From Streptomyces sp. NBC_01431 (GTDB taxonomy: Bacteria > Actinomycetota > Actinomycetes > Streptomycetales > Streptomycetaceae), in contig NZ_CP109496.1 of the NCBI RefSeq assembly GCF_036231355.1, positions 5,084,001-5,148,000 on the forward strand: a stretch of 64,000 nt of DNA, written 5' to 3'. Below, piece after piece: positions 17,146 to 26,335 of this stretch (the first letter of the stretch is position 1; the number at the start of each line of letters is the position of its first letter). The position numbers and the translations under genes were made by a program. The notes under the pieces were generated by a model. The model saw only the letters and a list, made by a program, of their open reading frames with translations. It was not told the origin of the DNA and did no database searches.

Positions 17146-17463
17146 GTGCTCGCGCCTGGGCTGCCGCTGGGCGCGGGGGCCCGGGACGCTCAGCGCGGCG
17201 GAGGTCTCGACGACGGCCGCACGGCTCGCGGGTGCCGGGGTACCGGCGGCCCGCCCCGTGCGGTCGTCGGCGTCCGTACGGGCGCGGCGGGGCAGTGGCA
17301 TCGGCACCGTGACGGCGACGAGCAGGCCGAGCAGCAGCGCGGCGAGCACTATGACCGCGACTCCCACCCCCGACTCGGTTCGCGAGAGCAGCAGCATGGC
17401 GACGGTCGAGAAGACGACGGTGGCCGAACCGTAGGAGAGCTGTGCGGCAGTGGGACGCGGCAT
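17131..17463 (-). CDS. Small two-TM membrane protein
   Basis: Predicted 110-residue protein beginning MPRPTAAQLSYGSATVVFSTVAMLLL, with two hydrophobic helices (about residues 10-25 and 33-54) and a basic, probably cytoplasmic C-terminal tail rich in Arg, Pro and Ala. Its stop overlaps the 3' end of the convergent RDD gene by 15 bp. No family recognised; codon use fits a real Streptomyces gene. Confidence 0.6.
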   Translation of the reverse strand: MPRPTAAQLSYGSATVVFSTVAMLLLSRTESGVGVAVIVLAALLLGLLVAVTVPMPLPRRARTDADDRTGRAAGTPAPASRAAVVETSAALSVPGPRAQRQPRREHSLRG

Positions 17464-17884
17464 GGCGTTATCCGTCCTGGTGGTTCGGATAGGGGGTGAG
17501 CCTTTCGACCGTTCTCAACCGGCCGCCCTGGCAACCGGATCGCACTGTCAAGCGACTCTACGACGGTCCATGCCCGAGCGGAACTGTTGGTAAGCGTGAC
17601 CTAACCCACGGTGCCGGAGCACGGGGGGCGCACGGAGTCATTCCGCAACGCGGCGCCGTCCGCATGCCGAGACGCGCGCACCGGTTGTCACCGTATATGG
17701 GCAGGGAGTTGACGTCCGGATACCGGAAGTCGCCTTCTGCATAATGTACTTGGCACGAACAAGTCAAGATCTGTCTTTTCTTTGGTAACTCCGGTCCAAT
17801 GTCGTCACTTGAGACGCGTGTCGAGCACCGGAGCCAGCCCCTCACCCCCCGGTTCCTGCCGGCCGCGGGGGAGGAAAACATCAA
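17464..17884. other. Intergenic region upstream of secreted metalloprotease
   Basis: No gene seen in 420 bp. The segment 17735-17815 is strikingly AT-rich for this genome and contains the inverted repeat ACTTG (N7) CAAGT at about 17749-17765. It is a likely regulated promoter of the exported protease gene. A GAGG ribosome-binding site precedes the GTG at 17885. Confidence 0.4.
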
Positions 17885-20275
17885 GTGACCAGCAGCAGGA
17901 GGGCGGCCAGAGCCGCTGCCGTGCTCGTGGCGCTCGCCACGGTCGGCGCCACGGGCTCGGCGTTCGCCACCGCCCAGGCGGACTCGAAGGCTCCGAAGGC
18001 CGTCGTACGCCAGGACCCGTCCACGGCCAACGGCCAGGAGCACAACCTCAAGGGCCCGTTCAGCGACCAGCAGGCCCAGCAGCGCCAGGCGGCGCTGGAG
18101 CAGGTCATCTCCGGCAAGAAGAAGGTCGAGAAGAAGAACGGCTCCGACGTCGTCAAGCTCGACGACAACAAGTACGTCGAGCTCGGCCGGCAGAAGACCG
18201 ACAAGATATTCACGATCCTGGTCGAGTTCGGCGACCAGGTCGACAACACCACCATGTACGACCCGGACGGCCCCGACGGGCCCAAGCCGCCGCAGCCCAA
18301 GTACGGGGGCACCCCCGGCCCGGCGCACAACCAGATAGCCAAGCCCGACCGGGCGAAGGACAACTCGACCGCCTGGCAGGCGGACTACAACCAGAAGCAC
18401 TACCAGGACCTGTACTTCGGTTCCGGCCAGGGCGTCAACTCGCTGAAGACGTACTACGAGAAGACCTCGTCGGGTCGCTACTCGGTCGACGGCCAGGTCA
18501 CCGACTGGGTCAAGATCCCGTACAACGAGGCCCGGTACGGCTCCAACTACTGCGGTCAGACCAACTGCTCCAACGTGTGGGACACCGTCCGTGACGGCGT
18601 CAACGCCTGGGTCGCCGACCAGAAGGCCAAGGGCCAGACCGACGCGGAGATCAAGGCGACCCTGAGTCAGTACGACCAGTGGGACCGCAACGACTACAAC
18701 AACAACGGCAACTTCAACGAGCCGGACGGCTACATCGATCACTTCCAGATCGTGCACGCCGGCGAGGACGAGTCGGCCGGCGGCGGCGCGCAGGGCACCA
18801 ACGCCCTGTGGGCGCACCGCTGGTACGCGTACGGCACGGACGCCGGCAAGACCGGCCCGGCGAACAACAAGGCCGGCGGTACGCAGATCGGTGACACCGG
18901 GATGTGGGTCGGCGACTACACGATGCAGCCGGAGAACGGCGGCCTCGGCGTCTTCGCCCACGAGTACGGCCACGACCTCGGTCTGCCGGACCTCTACGAC
19001 ACCACCAACACCGCCGAGAACTCGGTCGGTTTCTGGTCCCTGATGTCGGCGGGTTCCTGGCTCGGCACCGGCAAGGACTCCATCGGTGACCTTCCCGGCG
19101 ACATGACCGCCTGGGACAAGCTCCAGCTCGGCTGGCTCAACGCCGAGACGGTGAAGGCCGGTTCGGACAAGACGGTCAAGCTGGGTGTCTCCGAGTACAA
19201 CACCAACGACAAACAGGCGTTGGTGGTCGAGTTGCCCAAGAAGGAAGTCACCACCACCGTCACGAAGCCCGTCGAGGGCTCCAAGCAGTGGTGGAGCGGG
19301 ATGGGTGACAACCTCAACAACACCCTGACCCGCCCGCTCGACCTGACCGGCAAGTCCAAGGCGTCCCTGGACCTCTCGGGCTGGTGGGACATCGAGAAGG
19401 ACTACGACTTCCTGTACACCGAGGTCTCCACGGACAGCGGCGCCACCTGGAACGCGATCGACGGCACCGCCGACGGCAAGGCCATCACCCGCGACTCCAG
19501 CAACAAGCCAGCCCTGACCGACGCCTCCGGCGCGTACAAGAAGCTGTCCTTCCCGCTCGACCAGTACGCGGGCCAGAAGATCCAGCTCCGCTTCCGCTAC
19601 CAGACGGACGGCGGCGCGGGCGGCAAGGGCTTCACCGCCGACGCGATCACCGTGACCGCGGACGGCGCGGCGATCGTCACCGACGGTGCCGAGGGCGACG
19701 ACAACGGCTGGACGGCGAAGAACTTCTCCCGCATCGGCGAGTCCTTCAGCAACGACTACCCGCAGTACTACATCGCCGAGAACCGCCAGTACGTCTCGTA
19801 CGACCAGACCCTCAAGGTCGGCCCGTACAACTTCGGCTTCTCGGCGACCCGTCCCAGCTGGGTCGAGCACTACCCGTACCAGAAGGGCCTGCTCATCTGG
19901 CTCTGGGACACCTCCCAGAAGGACAACAACGTCTCGGCCCACCTGGGCCAGGGCCTGATCCTGCCGGTGGACGCGCACTCCAAGCCGCTCAAGTGGGCCG
20001 ACGGCACGCTCCTTCGCAACAAGGTCCAGCCCTTCGACGCGCCGTTCAGCTGGTACCCGACGGACTCTTTCACGCTGCACAAGGCCGACGTCCCGACGAA
20101 GATCAACTCCCAGATGGGTGTCCCGATCTTCGACGACCACTTCGGTACGTACTGGTCCGCGGAGAACCCGACCGGAAGCGTCAAGGTTCCTGACACCAAG
20201 ACCCGGATCTCGATCGTCAACCAGCCGCTGGACGGCTCGACGATGACCGTGAAGGTCGGCCGCTCCATCAAGTAA
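17885..20275 (+). CDS. Secreted M6-family (immune inhibitor A) metalloprotease
   Basis: A 796-residue exported zinc protease. An N-terminal Sec signal peptide (MTSSRRAARAAAVLVALATVGATGSAFA) is followed by a propeptide. The catalytic domain contains the zinc motif HEYGH (His359-Glu360-His363, followed by DLGLPDLYD) with the downstream SVGFWSLMSAGSW, where the Met-turn is found. Beta-rich C-terminal segments follow, including a jelly-roll-like part (DNGWTAKNFSRIGESF). Immune inhibitor A proteases degrade host or environmental proteins; in Streptomyces this is an exoenzyme. GTG start at 17885. Low-complexity charged stretches (GKKKVEKKNG) lie in the propeptide. A hairpin follows the stop. Confidence 0.93.
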   Translation: MTSSRRAARAAAVLVALATVGATGSAFATAQADSKAPKAVVRQDPSTANGQEHNLKGPFSDQQAQQRQAALEQVISGKKKVEKKNGSDVVKLDDNKYVELGRQKTDKIFTILVEFGDQVDNTTMYDPDGPDGPKPPQPKYGGTPGPAHNQIAKPDRAKDNSTAWQADYNQKHYQDLYFGSGQGVNSLKTYYEKTSSGRYSVDGQVTDWVKIPYNEARYGSNYCGQTNCSNVWDTVRDGVNAWVADQKAKGQTDAEIKATLSQYDQWDRNDYNNNGNFNEPDGYIDHFQIVHAGEDESAGGGAQGTNALWAHRWYAYGTDAGKTGPANNKAGGTQIGDTGMWVGDYTMQPENGGLGVFAHEYGHDLGLPDLYDTTNTAENSVGFWSLMSAGSWLGTGKDSIGDLPGDMTAWDKLQLGWLNAETVKAGSDKTVKLGVSEYNTNDKQALVVELPKKEVTTTVTKPVEGSKQWWSGMGDNLNNTLTRPLDLTGKSKASLDLSGWWDIEKDYDFLYTEVSTDSGATWNAIDGTADGKAITRDSSNKPALTDASGAYKKLSFPLDQYAGQKIQLRFRYQTDGGAGGKGFTADAITVTADGAAIVTDGAEGDDNGWTAKNFSRIGESFSNDYPQYYIAENRQYVSYDQTLKVGPYNFGFSATRPSWVEHYPYQKGLLIWLWDTSQKDNNVSAHLGQGLILPVDAHSKPLKWADGTLLRNKVQPFDAPFSWYPTDSFTLHKADVPTKINSQMGVPIFDDHFGTYWSAENPTGSVKVPDTKTRISIVNQPLDGSTMTVKVGRSIK

Positions 20276-20300
20276 TTCTCAAAACCGCAGGTCAAGCCAT

Positions 20301-20337
20301 GATCGGCCGTCGCCCACTAGCGGGGCGGCGGCCGGTC
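20301..20337 (+). terminator. Terminator-like hairpin after metalloprotease
   Basis: A long imperfect stem GATCGGCCGTCGCCC / GGGCGGCGGCCGGTC around loop ACTAGC, 26 bp after the stop codon. Confidence 0.6.
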
Positions 20338-20411
20338 GTGTTTAGGTGCGTCCTACGAGTCCTTATTGACAGCGAGTCCAACGCGTCGTCTTACAGGGGG
20401 AGTGGTCCGGC

Positions 20412-20714
20412 ATGCCCGGCGGAGGTTTCTGCAAGTTGCCCGGCGGCAGTGTCGTGGTCGCGCTCACACTGCCGAACCCGGCGGCACCCGGCACGAACGT
20501 GCGGGTCCTGGTGCACGCGGTCAACCGCGCCCGAGCCCTGACCAGGCTGCGCAACCTGGGCCTGCGCGCCGTCTACCTGCGCGGCAACACCGAGCCGCCG
20601 ACCCTGGACGAGATCACCGCCGTCCTCCACCACCCCGACGGCCTGCTGTGGCGCACCACCCCGGAGGCCACGGCGGAAGAGCTCTGGCACCCGATACGAG
20701 CGCTGCTGAGGTAG
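20412..20714 (+). CDS. Conserved hypothetical protein, 100 residues
   Basis: A predicted soluble protein beginning MPGGGFCKLPGGSVVVALTLP, mixed alpha/beta in character with a Leu/Arg-rich central helix (AVNRARALTRLRNLGLRAVYLRG) and a C-terminal DEITAVLHHPDGLLWR. GGGGGAG precedes the ATG by about 11 nt. It lies between the protease and the convergent pncA. I do not recognise the family; strong G/C at third positions supports coding. Confidence 0.6.
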   Translation: MPGGGFCKLPGGSVVVALTLPNPAAPGTNVRVLVHAVNRARALTRLRNLGLRAVYLRGNTEPPTLDEITAVLHHPDGLLWRTTPEATAEELWHPIRALLR

Positions 20715-20757
20715 TGACCGGCTCCGCCGACCACCCCGCGGGCAGGGCCCAGGGTCC

Positions 20758-21345
20758 CTACAGGACGGGTTTGCCCGACAGTTCCACCCCGGCGGCCCGC
20801 ATCTCATCGAGCGCCCGCGAGGTGGTGGCCTCGGACACCCCGGCCGTGAGGTCGAGCAGCACATGCGTCACGAACCCCGCGCGCACCGCGTCCAGCGCGG
20901 TGGCCCGCACGCAGTGGTCCGTGGCGATCCCCACCACGTCGACCTCGGCGACCTGACGGGCCCGCAGCCAGTCGGCCAGCGAGACCCCGTTCTCGTCAAG
21001 ACCCTCGAAGCCGCTGTACGCCGCGGCGTACGCCCCCTTGTCGAAGACCGCGTCGATCGCCCCGCAGGCGACCGCCGGCGCGAAGTTGGGGTGGAAGCCC
21101 ACGCCCTCGGTACCGGCGACGCAGTGCACCGGCCAGGAGTGCTCGAAGTCGGGGGTGTCCGAGAAGTGGGTGCCCGGGTCTATGTGGTGGTCACGCGTGG
21201 CCACCACGTGACGGTAGGCGGACCCGGCCGCCTGGCCCACCAGGTCCGTGATCGCGGCGGCGACGTCCGCGCCGCCCGCGACCGCGAGTGAGCCGCCCTC
21301 ACAGAAATCGTTCTGGACGTCCACGACGATCAAGGCGCGGTGCAT
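20758..21345 (-). CDS. pncA: Nicotinamidase
   Basis: A 195-residue isochorismatase-fold amidase that hydrolyses nicotinamide to nicotinate in NAD salvage. The catalytic triad Asp9 (VVDVQNDF), Lys103 (FDKGAYAAAYSGF) and Cys145 (ATDHCVRAT) is present, as is the metal site RDHHIDPGTHFSD. The start is ATG 21345. It lies 116 bp downstream of pncB on the same strand. Together they convert nicotinamide to nicotinate mononucleotide. Confidence 0.95.
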   Translation of the reverse strand: MHRALIVVDVQNDFCEGGSLAVAGGADVAAAITDLVGQAAGSAYRHVVATRDHHIDPGTHFSDTPDFEHSWPVHCVAGTEGVGFHPNFAPAVACGAIDAVFDKGAYAAAYSGFEGLDENGVSLADWLRARQVAEVDVVGIATDHCVRATALDAVRAGFVTHVLLDLTAGVSEATTSRALDEMRAAGVELSGKPVL

Positions 21346-21461
21346 GTCGGCTGTCCTTCGGTCTGCGGGCCCCGTGGTCAGGGAGGGCTGTTCTTCGAGC
21401 GTAGAGACTTCGCCCCGCGCGCGGCAGGGGGCAAAGGGGGGCGGAAACCCGGTGGCACCGC

Positions 21462-22790
21462 TCAGAGGTACTCGGTCGGGATGACCGGCTCGCCGCGCGA
21501 CAGCTGGCTCGCGGACATCGGCAGTGCGGCCAGCGCGTCGATGTGGCGCCGGCGGGCGGTCTCCAGTGGTTCGCGGGCCACGACGGTGCCGCCCTTGACG
21601 AGCTCGACCAGGAGCTGGCGGTCGGCGAGCGAGGTGGGCACCGCCCCGGTGCCGATGACCTCGGCCTCGGCGATCCCGTACGCGTCTGAGCGGCGCGCGG
21701 CCCATTTGCGGCCGCCCACCGAGGACTTCGCGCCGAGCGACTTCTTGGCGACCGCCTCCAGTGGGGCCTTCGGGTCGGCGGACTGCGCGCGGGCGACCAG
21801 CTTGTAGACCATGGAGCAGGTCGGGTGCCCGGAGCCGGTGACCAGCTGGGTGCCGACCCCGTACGCGTCCACGGGAGCCGCGGCGAGCGAGGCGATGGCG
21901 TACTCGTCGAGGTCGGAGGTGACCACGATCTTGGTGTTGGCCGCGCCGAGCTCGTCGAGCTGCTGGCGCACCCGGTGGGCGACCAGGAGCAGGTCGCCGG
22001 AGTCGATGCGGACCGCGCCGAGCTCGGGCCCGGCGATCTCGACGGCCGCCCTGACCGCCTCGGCGACGTCGTAGGTGTCGACCAGGAGCGTGGTGCCGCT
22101 GCCGAGCGAGTCGACCTGGGCCCGGAAGGCGTCCCGCTCGCTGTCGTGGAGCAGGGTGAAGGCGTGCGCGCTGGTGCCGACGGTCGGGATGCCGTAGCGG
22201 AAACCGGCCGCGAGGTCGGAGGTGGTGCTGAAGCCGCCGACGTAGGCGGCCCGAGCGGAGGCGACCGCGGACAGCTCGTGGGTGCGGCGCGCGCCCATCT
22301 CGATGAGCGGGCGCCCGCCCGCGGCGGCCGACATCCGCGAGGCGGCGGCGGCGATCGCGGAGTCGTGGTTGAGGATCGAGAGGATCACGGTCTCCAGGAG
22401 CACGCACTCGGCGAAGGAGCCCTCCACGCGCAGGATCGGCGAACCCGGGAAGTAGACCTCGCCCTCCGGGTAGCCCCAGATGTCCCCGCTGAAGCGGTAG
22501 GAGGCCAGCCAGCGCAGGGTGGGCTCGTCCACTATGCGCCGCTCGCGCAGGAAGCCCAGCACGCCCGCGTCGAAGCGGAAGTTCTCGACGGCGTCCAGGA
22601 CCCGGCCGGTGCCCCCGACCACGCCGTACCGGCGGCCCTCGGGCAGCCGGCGGGTGAAGACCTCGAAGACCGAGCGCCGCTCGGCGGTCCCGGCCTTCAG
22701 CGCCGCCTGGAGCATCGTGAACTCGTACTGGTCGGTGAAGAGCGCTGTCGACGGCACATCCACCGGCAGCCCAAGGTCCGCAGCGTTCAC
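21462..22790 (-). CDS. pncB: Nicotinate phosphoribosyltransferase
   Basis: A 442-residue enzyme making nicotinate mononucleotide from nicotinate and PRPP. Family landmarks are LFTDQYEFTMLQAALKAG at the N-terminus, FEVFTRRLPEGRRYGVVGG, EMGARRTHE around the substrate site, VDTYDV, VRIDSGDL, then VVTSDLDEY and the VGTQLVTGSGHP loop. The GTG start at 22790 gives MNAADLGLPVDVPSTAL. It is divergent from clpS and is the first gene of the pncB-pncA salvage pair. Confidence 0.95.
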   Translation of the reverse strand: MNAADLGLPVDVPSTALFTDQYEFTMLQAALKAGTAERRSVFEVFTRRLPEGRRYGVVGGTGRVLDAVENFRFDAGVLGFLRERRIVDEPTLRWLASYRFSGDIWGYPEGEVYFPGSPILRVEGSFAECVLLETVILSILNHDSAIAAAASRMSAAAGGRPLIEMGARRTHELSAVASARAAYVGGFSTTSDLAAGFRYGIPTVGTSAHAFTLLHDSERDAFRAQVDSLGSGTTLLVDTYDVAEAVRAAVEIAGPELGAVRIDSGDLLLVAHRVRQQLDELGAANTKIVVTSDLDEYAIASLAAAPVDAYGVGTQLVTGSGHPTCSMVYKLVARAQSADPKAPLEAVAKKSLGAKSSVGGRKWAARRSDAYGIAEAEVIGTGAVPTSLADRQLLVELVKGGTVVAREPLETARRRHIDALAALPMSASQLSRGEPVIPTEYL

Positions 22791-22962
22791 AACGAGCTAC
22801 CTCGCACTTTCGTCCGGGCCGAGCCCGGTTCGGCCGGGAAATCCGGGGGCTGCCCCGGGAGATGGGGCATGAGGGGATGCTACTCGAATACTCGTCACTC
22901 TGACGATTTCTAGGGGCCTGTTTGTGCGATGACCGGCCCCGGGTGGCAGCATGGAGGCCGTG

Positions 22963-23055
22963 GCTGTGTTTTCCGGCGGGCGACCCCGGGCCCCCCGGCA
23001 GAAGAGGTGCTGTGGTTTCCGAGGGGCCGACCCCCGGATCCCCGGCAGAGAAGAC
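22963..23055. repeat. Imperfect 46-bp tandem duplication upstream of clpS
   Basis: Two adjacent copies, beginning GCTGTGTTTTCCGGCGGGCG at 22963 and GCTGTGGTTTCCGAGGGGCC at 23009 and ending CCCCGGCAGA, differ at about eight positions. They lie in the pncB-clpS divergent region, immediately 5' of the clpS start. Confidence 0.6.
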
Positions 23056-23072
23056 AAAGGTTGCCCAGCGTC

Positions 23073-23378
23073 GTGAGTGTTGCCCCCGTAGAGATCGAAC
23101 GCCCCGAGTCGGCGGAGTCGAGCCGGCCCGTCGCCGAACCCGATGTGCCCTGGGTGACGCTCGTCCACAACGACCCCGTCAACCTGATGAGCTACGTGCA
23201 GTACGTCTTCCAGTCCTACTTCGGCTACTCCAAGGACAAGGCCCACAAGCTGATGCTCGACGTGCACCACAAGGGCCGGGCCGTGGTCTCCAGCGGCAGC
23301 CGCGAGGAAATGGAACGCGATGTGCAGGCGATGCACGGCTACGGGCTCTGGGCGACGCTGACGCAGGACCGCGGCTGA
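23073..23378 (+). CDS. clpS: ATP-dependent Clp protease adaptor ClpS
   Basis: A 101-residue N-end-rule adaptor that binds the ClpA/ClpC N-domain and delivers substrates with destabilising N-terminal residues. The core is typical: WVTLVHNDPVNLMSYVQYVFQ with the substrate-pocket residues N, D and M, then KLMLDVHHKGRAVVSSGSREEME and HGYGLWATL. The GTG at 23073 gives a normal-length N-terminal tail. An upstream in-frame ATG (22929) would run through the tandem repeat and is rejected. It overlaps the next gene by one base. Confidence 0.95.
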   Translation: MSVAPVEIERPESAESSRPVAEPDVPWVTLVHNDPVNLMSYVQYVFQSYFGYSKDKAHKLMLDVHHKGRAVVSSGSREEMERDVQAMHGYGLWATLTQDRG

Positions 23379-23959
23379 TGGCCGGGCACTTCGAACCCCT
23401 GCCCCGCGGCGGCGCGGCCGTCGCGCTCGACGAGGTCGAGATCGCGATCCTGCGCTCGCTGGCGGTCCAGCTGCTCGAACTCATCGGCCCCGGTGACGAA
23501 CCGGCCGAGGACGCCGACCCGCTCGCCGCGCTGTTCGCCGAGGGTCCGAGCGAGCCGCCCGCCGACCCGGCACTGGCCCGCCTCTTCCCCGAGGCGTACG
23601 CGAGCGAGGAGAGCGATGAACTGCGGGCCAAATCAGCCGAGTTCAGGCGTTTCACCGAGAACGACCTGCGCTCGCGCAAGCGCGCCGACGCGCTCGCGGT
23701 GGTCCACGGGCTCGACGCGCTGACGCCCAAGGGCGACGGCGGGGCGGTCCTGAAGCTGACCGCCGAGGACTCGCGGCACTGGCTGGGCGCGCTCAACGAC
23801 CTGCGGCTGACCATCGGCACCCGCCTGGAGATCACCGACGAGGACGAGAGCGGCGAGCTGTACCGGCTGCCGGACGACGATCCGCGCAAGCCGATGGTGA
23901 TGGCCTATCTCTGGCTGGGTGTGCTGCAAGAGACACTCATCGAAACGCTCATGCCCTGA
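23378..23959 (+). CDS. DUF2017 family protein
   Basis: A 193-residue acidic protein, all-helical in prediction, found next to clpS across actinobacteria (established gene-neighbour pattern). Features: ALDEVEIAILRSLAVQLLELIG near the N-terminus, a central LRAKSAEFRRFTENDLRSRKRADAL, and the closing MVMAYLWLGVLQETLIETLMP. The ATG overlaps the clpS TGA, so the two are co-translated. A role in Clp-dependent proteolysis is a guess based only on this context. Confidence 0.85.
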   Translation: MAGHFEPLPRGGAAVALDEVEIAILRSLAVQLLELIGPGDEPAEDADPLAALFAEGPSEPPADPALARLFPEAYASEESDELRAKSAEFRRFTENDLRSRKRADALAVVHGLDALTPKGDGGAVLKLTAEDSRHWLGALNDLRLTIGTRLEITDEDESGELYRLPDDDPRKPMVMAYLWLGVLQETLIETLMP

Positions 23960-24279
23960 CTGGGCGACCAGGAGATGGCCGTTCGCTCAGCGGACGCTCA
24001 AATCCGTATAACGATCCCATCACCGCATCGACCTACTTTGCGATGCCAAGGGAAATTTGTCCGCTTCTTCCTGTGGGGTGCGCCACAGCGACGGATGTGG
24101 ATCACCCATAAGCCCGTGATAAATCTTCACGACCACCCGGGGACGCCACCCATGTTCCCCGGGGGCGCTTCGACCGGCTGACCGCCGGCGGCACTCCATC
24201 CACATCCGGGGGGATCAGGACCTGATCCGCCGCTTCGCGACCGAGGCGGGCGGGTCAGCATGGAGAAAGGCGCACCACC
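23960..24279. other. Intergenic region before amino acid permease
   Basis: 320 bp without a convincing gene. The first half (23990-24130) is AT-rich for this genome and includes the hairpin-forming CTGTGGGGTGCGCCACAG at about 24071-24088. I see no known riboswitch. It probably holds the permease promoter and 5' leader. The ribosome-binding site GGAGAAAGG precedes the ATG at 24280. Confidence 0.35.
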
Positions 24280-25743
24280 ATGACCTCAGCGCAGGTCGAC
24301 CAGCACGGAGACCGTCCTGCCGGCAATGAGGCCGCGGGGACCGCCCACGGACCGGGCGAGGGCACGGGCGAGGGATATCAGCGGGGCCTCGGGGCCCGGC
24401 AGATCCAGATGATCGCGATCGGCGGTGCCATCGGCACCGGCCTCTTCCTCGGCGCGGGCAAGGCCATCTCGAAGGCCGGCCCCAGCCTCATCCTGGCCTA
24501 CGCCATCGCCGGCCTGGTCATCTTCTTCATCATGCGCGCCCTCGGCGAGCTGCTCATGTACCGCCCGGTGTCCGGCTCCTTCTCGGAGTACGCCCGCGAG
24601 TTCGTCGGCCCGTTCTGGGGCTTCGTCACCGGCTGGACGTACTGGCTCTTCTGGGTCGTCACCGGCATCACCGAAGTCACCGCGGCCGCTCAGTACATGT
24701 CCTTCTGGACTCACAACAGCGTCCCGCAATGGGCCTACGCGCTGATCTTCACGCTCATCCTGTACGCCGTGAACCTCATCTCCGTGAAGCTCTTCGGTGA
24801 GCTGGAGTTCTGGTTCTCCATGGTCAAGGTCACCGCCATCGTCGGCATGATCCTGATCTGCGCCGGCATCCTCACCATGGGCTTCTCCGACGCCGCGGAC
24901 ACCGCCACCGTCGCCAACCTCTGGAACGACGGCGGTTTCTTCCCCAAGGGCATCGGCGGCACGCTGATGACCCTCCAGATCGTCATGTTCGCCTTCCTCG
25001 CCGTCGAGCTGGTCGGCGTGACCGCCGGCGAGTCCAAGGACCCCGAGAAGACGCTGCCCAAGGCCATCAATACCGTGCCGTGGCGCATCGCCGTCTTCTA
25101 CATCGGCGCCCTGATCATGATCCTCTCGGTCGTCCCGTGGCACGAGTTCCAGCCGGGCGTCAGCCCCTTCGTCGCCGCCTTCGAGAAGATGGGCCTCGGC
25201 GTCGGCGCCGCGATCGTCAACTTCGTCGTGCTGACCGCCGCGCTCTCCTCCTGCAACTCCGGCATGTACTCCACCGGCCGCATGCTGCGCGACCTCGCGC
25301 TCAACGGCCAGGGCCCCAAGGCCTTCACCAAGCTGACCAAGAGCGGCACCCCGCTGGTCGGCACCACGGTCTCCGCCGCCCTGATGCTGGTCGGCGTCTG
25401 GATCAACTACGTCGCCCCCGGCAAGGCCTTCGACTACGTCGTCTCCTTCGCCACCATCTCCGGCATGTGGGCCTGGATCATGATCCTGGTCTGCCAGATC
25501 CGCTACCGCGCCAAGTCCGACCGCGGCGAACTGCCGGAGTCGACCTTCCGCGCCCCCGGCGCCCCGTACACCAGCTGGTTCGCGCTGCTCTTCATCGGCA
25601 TGGTCATCGTGATGATGGGCATCGACAAGGACTCCCGCGTCTCGCTGTACTGCGCGCCGCTGTGGGGTCTCATCCTGGGCGTCTCCTACCTGGTCCTGAA
25701 GGCCAAGAACCCGGAGAACAAGGCGTTCGCGAAGCGCAGCTGA
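24280..25743 (+). CDS. Amino acid permease (APC family, AnsP/CycA/GabP type)
   Basis: A 487-residue twelve-TM proton-coupled amino acid transporter. The first helix has the consensus IQMIAIGGAIGTGLFLGAGKAI, followed by GPSLILAYAIAGLVIFFIMRALGEL, VSGSFSEYAREFVGPFWGFVTGWTYW in TM3, and AVELVGVTAGESKDPEKTLPKAIN in TM6. These are signatures of the AAT subfamily. Substrate cannot be read from sequence; asparagine, D-serine/alanine or GABA are the usual possibilities. It stands alone and ends at a very strong hairpin. Confidence 0.93.
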   Translation: MTSAQVDQHGDRPAGNEAAGTAHGPGEGTGEGYQRGLGARQIQMIAIGGAIGTGLFLGAGKAISKAGPSLILAYAIAGLVIFFIMRALGELLMYRPVSGSFSEYAREFVGPFWGFVTGWTYWLFWVVTGITEVTAAAQYMSFWTHNSVPQWAYALIFTLILYAVNLISVKLFGELEFWFSMVKVTAIVGMILICAGILTMGFSDAADTATVANLWNDGGFFPKGIGGTLMTLQIVMFAFLAVELVGVTAGESKDPEKTLPKAINTVPWRIAVFYIGALIMILSVVPWHEFQPGVSPFVAAFEKMGLGVGAAIVNFVVLTAALSSCNSGMYSTGRMLRDLALNGQGPKAFTKLTKSGTPLVGTTVSAALMLVGVWINYVAPGKAFDYVVSFATISGMWAWIMILVCQIRYRAKSDRGELPESTFRAPGAPYTSWFALLFIGMVIVMMGIDKDSRVSLYCAPLWGLILGVSYLVLKAKNPENKAFAKRS

Positions 25744-25770
25744 CGCTCTGACCAGCGGCTTCTCATCATG

Positions 25771-25809
25771 CGGGCCGTTCCGTATCGACACTCGATACGG
25801 AACGGCCCG
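25771..25809 (+). terminator. Strong terminator hairpin after the amino acid permease
   Basis: Perfect 18-bp stem CGGGCCGTTCCGTATCGA / TCGATACGGAACGGCCCG with a 3-nt loop, 27 bp after the permease stop and just before the mec promoter. Confidence 0.85.
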
Positions 25810-25828
25810 TCTGCTTATCCTTGCCGAC

Positions 25829-26251
25829 ATGCTGACCATCACCCAGGCCCTGTACGACCAGCTCGTGGCGCACGCCCGCGCCGACCACCCCGACGAGGCG
25901 TGCGGTGTGGTCGCTGGCCCGGCGGGCACCGGCCGCGCCGAGCGCTTCATCCCGATGCTGAACGCGGCCCGCTCGCCCACGTTCTACGAGTTCGACTCCC
26001 AGGACCTGCTCAAGCTGTACCGCGAGATGGACGACCGCGACGAGGAGCCGGTGATCGTCTACCACTCCCACACGGCGACCGAGGCCTACCCCTCGCGCAC
26101 CGACGTGACGTACGCGAACGAGCCCGGCGCGCACTACGTCCTGGTCTCGACGGCCGACACCGACGGGGCCGGGGAGTTCCAGTTCCGCTCGTACCGCATC
26201 GTGGACGGTGTGATCACGGAAGAAGAGGTCAAGGTCGTCGAGGCGTACTGA
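25829..26251 (+). CDS. mec: Mov34/MPN/PAD-1 (JAMM) metallopeptidase, Mec-like
   Basis: A 140-residue zinc peptidase. The JAMM signature HSHTATEAYPSRTD matches HxHx7SxxD exactly, and Glu23 in HPDEACGVV supplies the general base. In Mycobacterium tuberculosis the homologue Mec releases cysteine from the CysO-cysteine adduct. Here cysO and cysM follow, so the role is the same by context. TATCCT at 25816-25821 lies 7 nt before the ATG, fitting a leaderless transcript. A 375-bp gap containing a leader-peptide gene separates it from cysO, so mec may be transcribed separately. Confidence 0.93.
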   Translation: MLTITQALYDQLVAHARADHPDEACGVVAGPAGTGRAERFIPMLNAARSPTFYEFDSQDLLKLYREMDDRDEEPVIVYHSHTATEAYPSRTDVTYANEPGAHYVLVSTADTDGAGEFQFRSYRIVDGVITEEEVKVVEAY

Positions 26252-26335
26252 CGGTAGGTCACCCGGACGTCCGTCACCGGCGGGGTGCGCGTCGAGGTGG
26301 CCCGAGACCACATCCTGAGCGGGTTCGGTCCGGGA

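Noticed and set aside
17558..20140. A very long minus-strand open frame opposite the M6 protease
   Set aside because: It is the antisense shadow of a GC-biased gene: composition is Val/Gly/Arg-rich without any domain, while the plus strand has a signal peptide and an HEYGH motif.
22929..23072. Longer ClpS with about 48 extra N-terminal residues
   Set aside because: The extra part is coded by the tandem repeat, has biased composition and is absent from ClpS proteins; GTG 23073 gives the normal length.
24286..25980. Long minus-strand open frame opposite the amino acid permease
   Set aside because: An Asp/Gly/Ala-rich shadow of hydrophobic codons; the permease has all family motifs.
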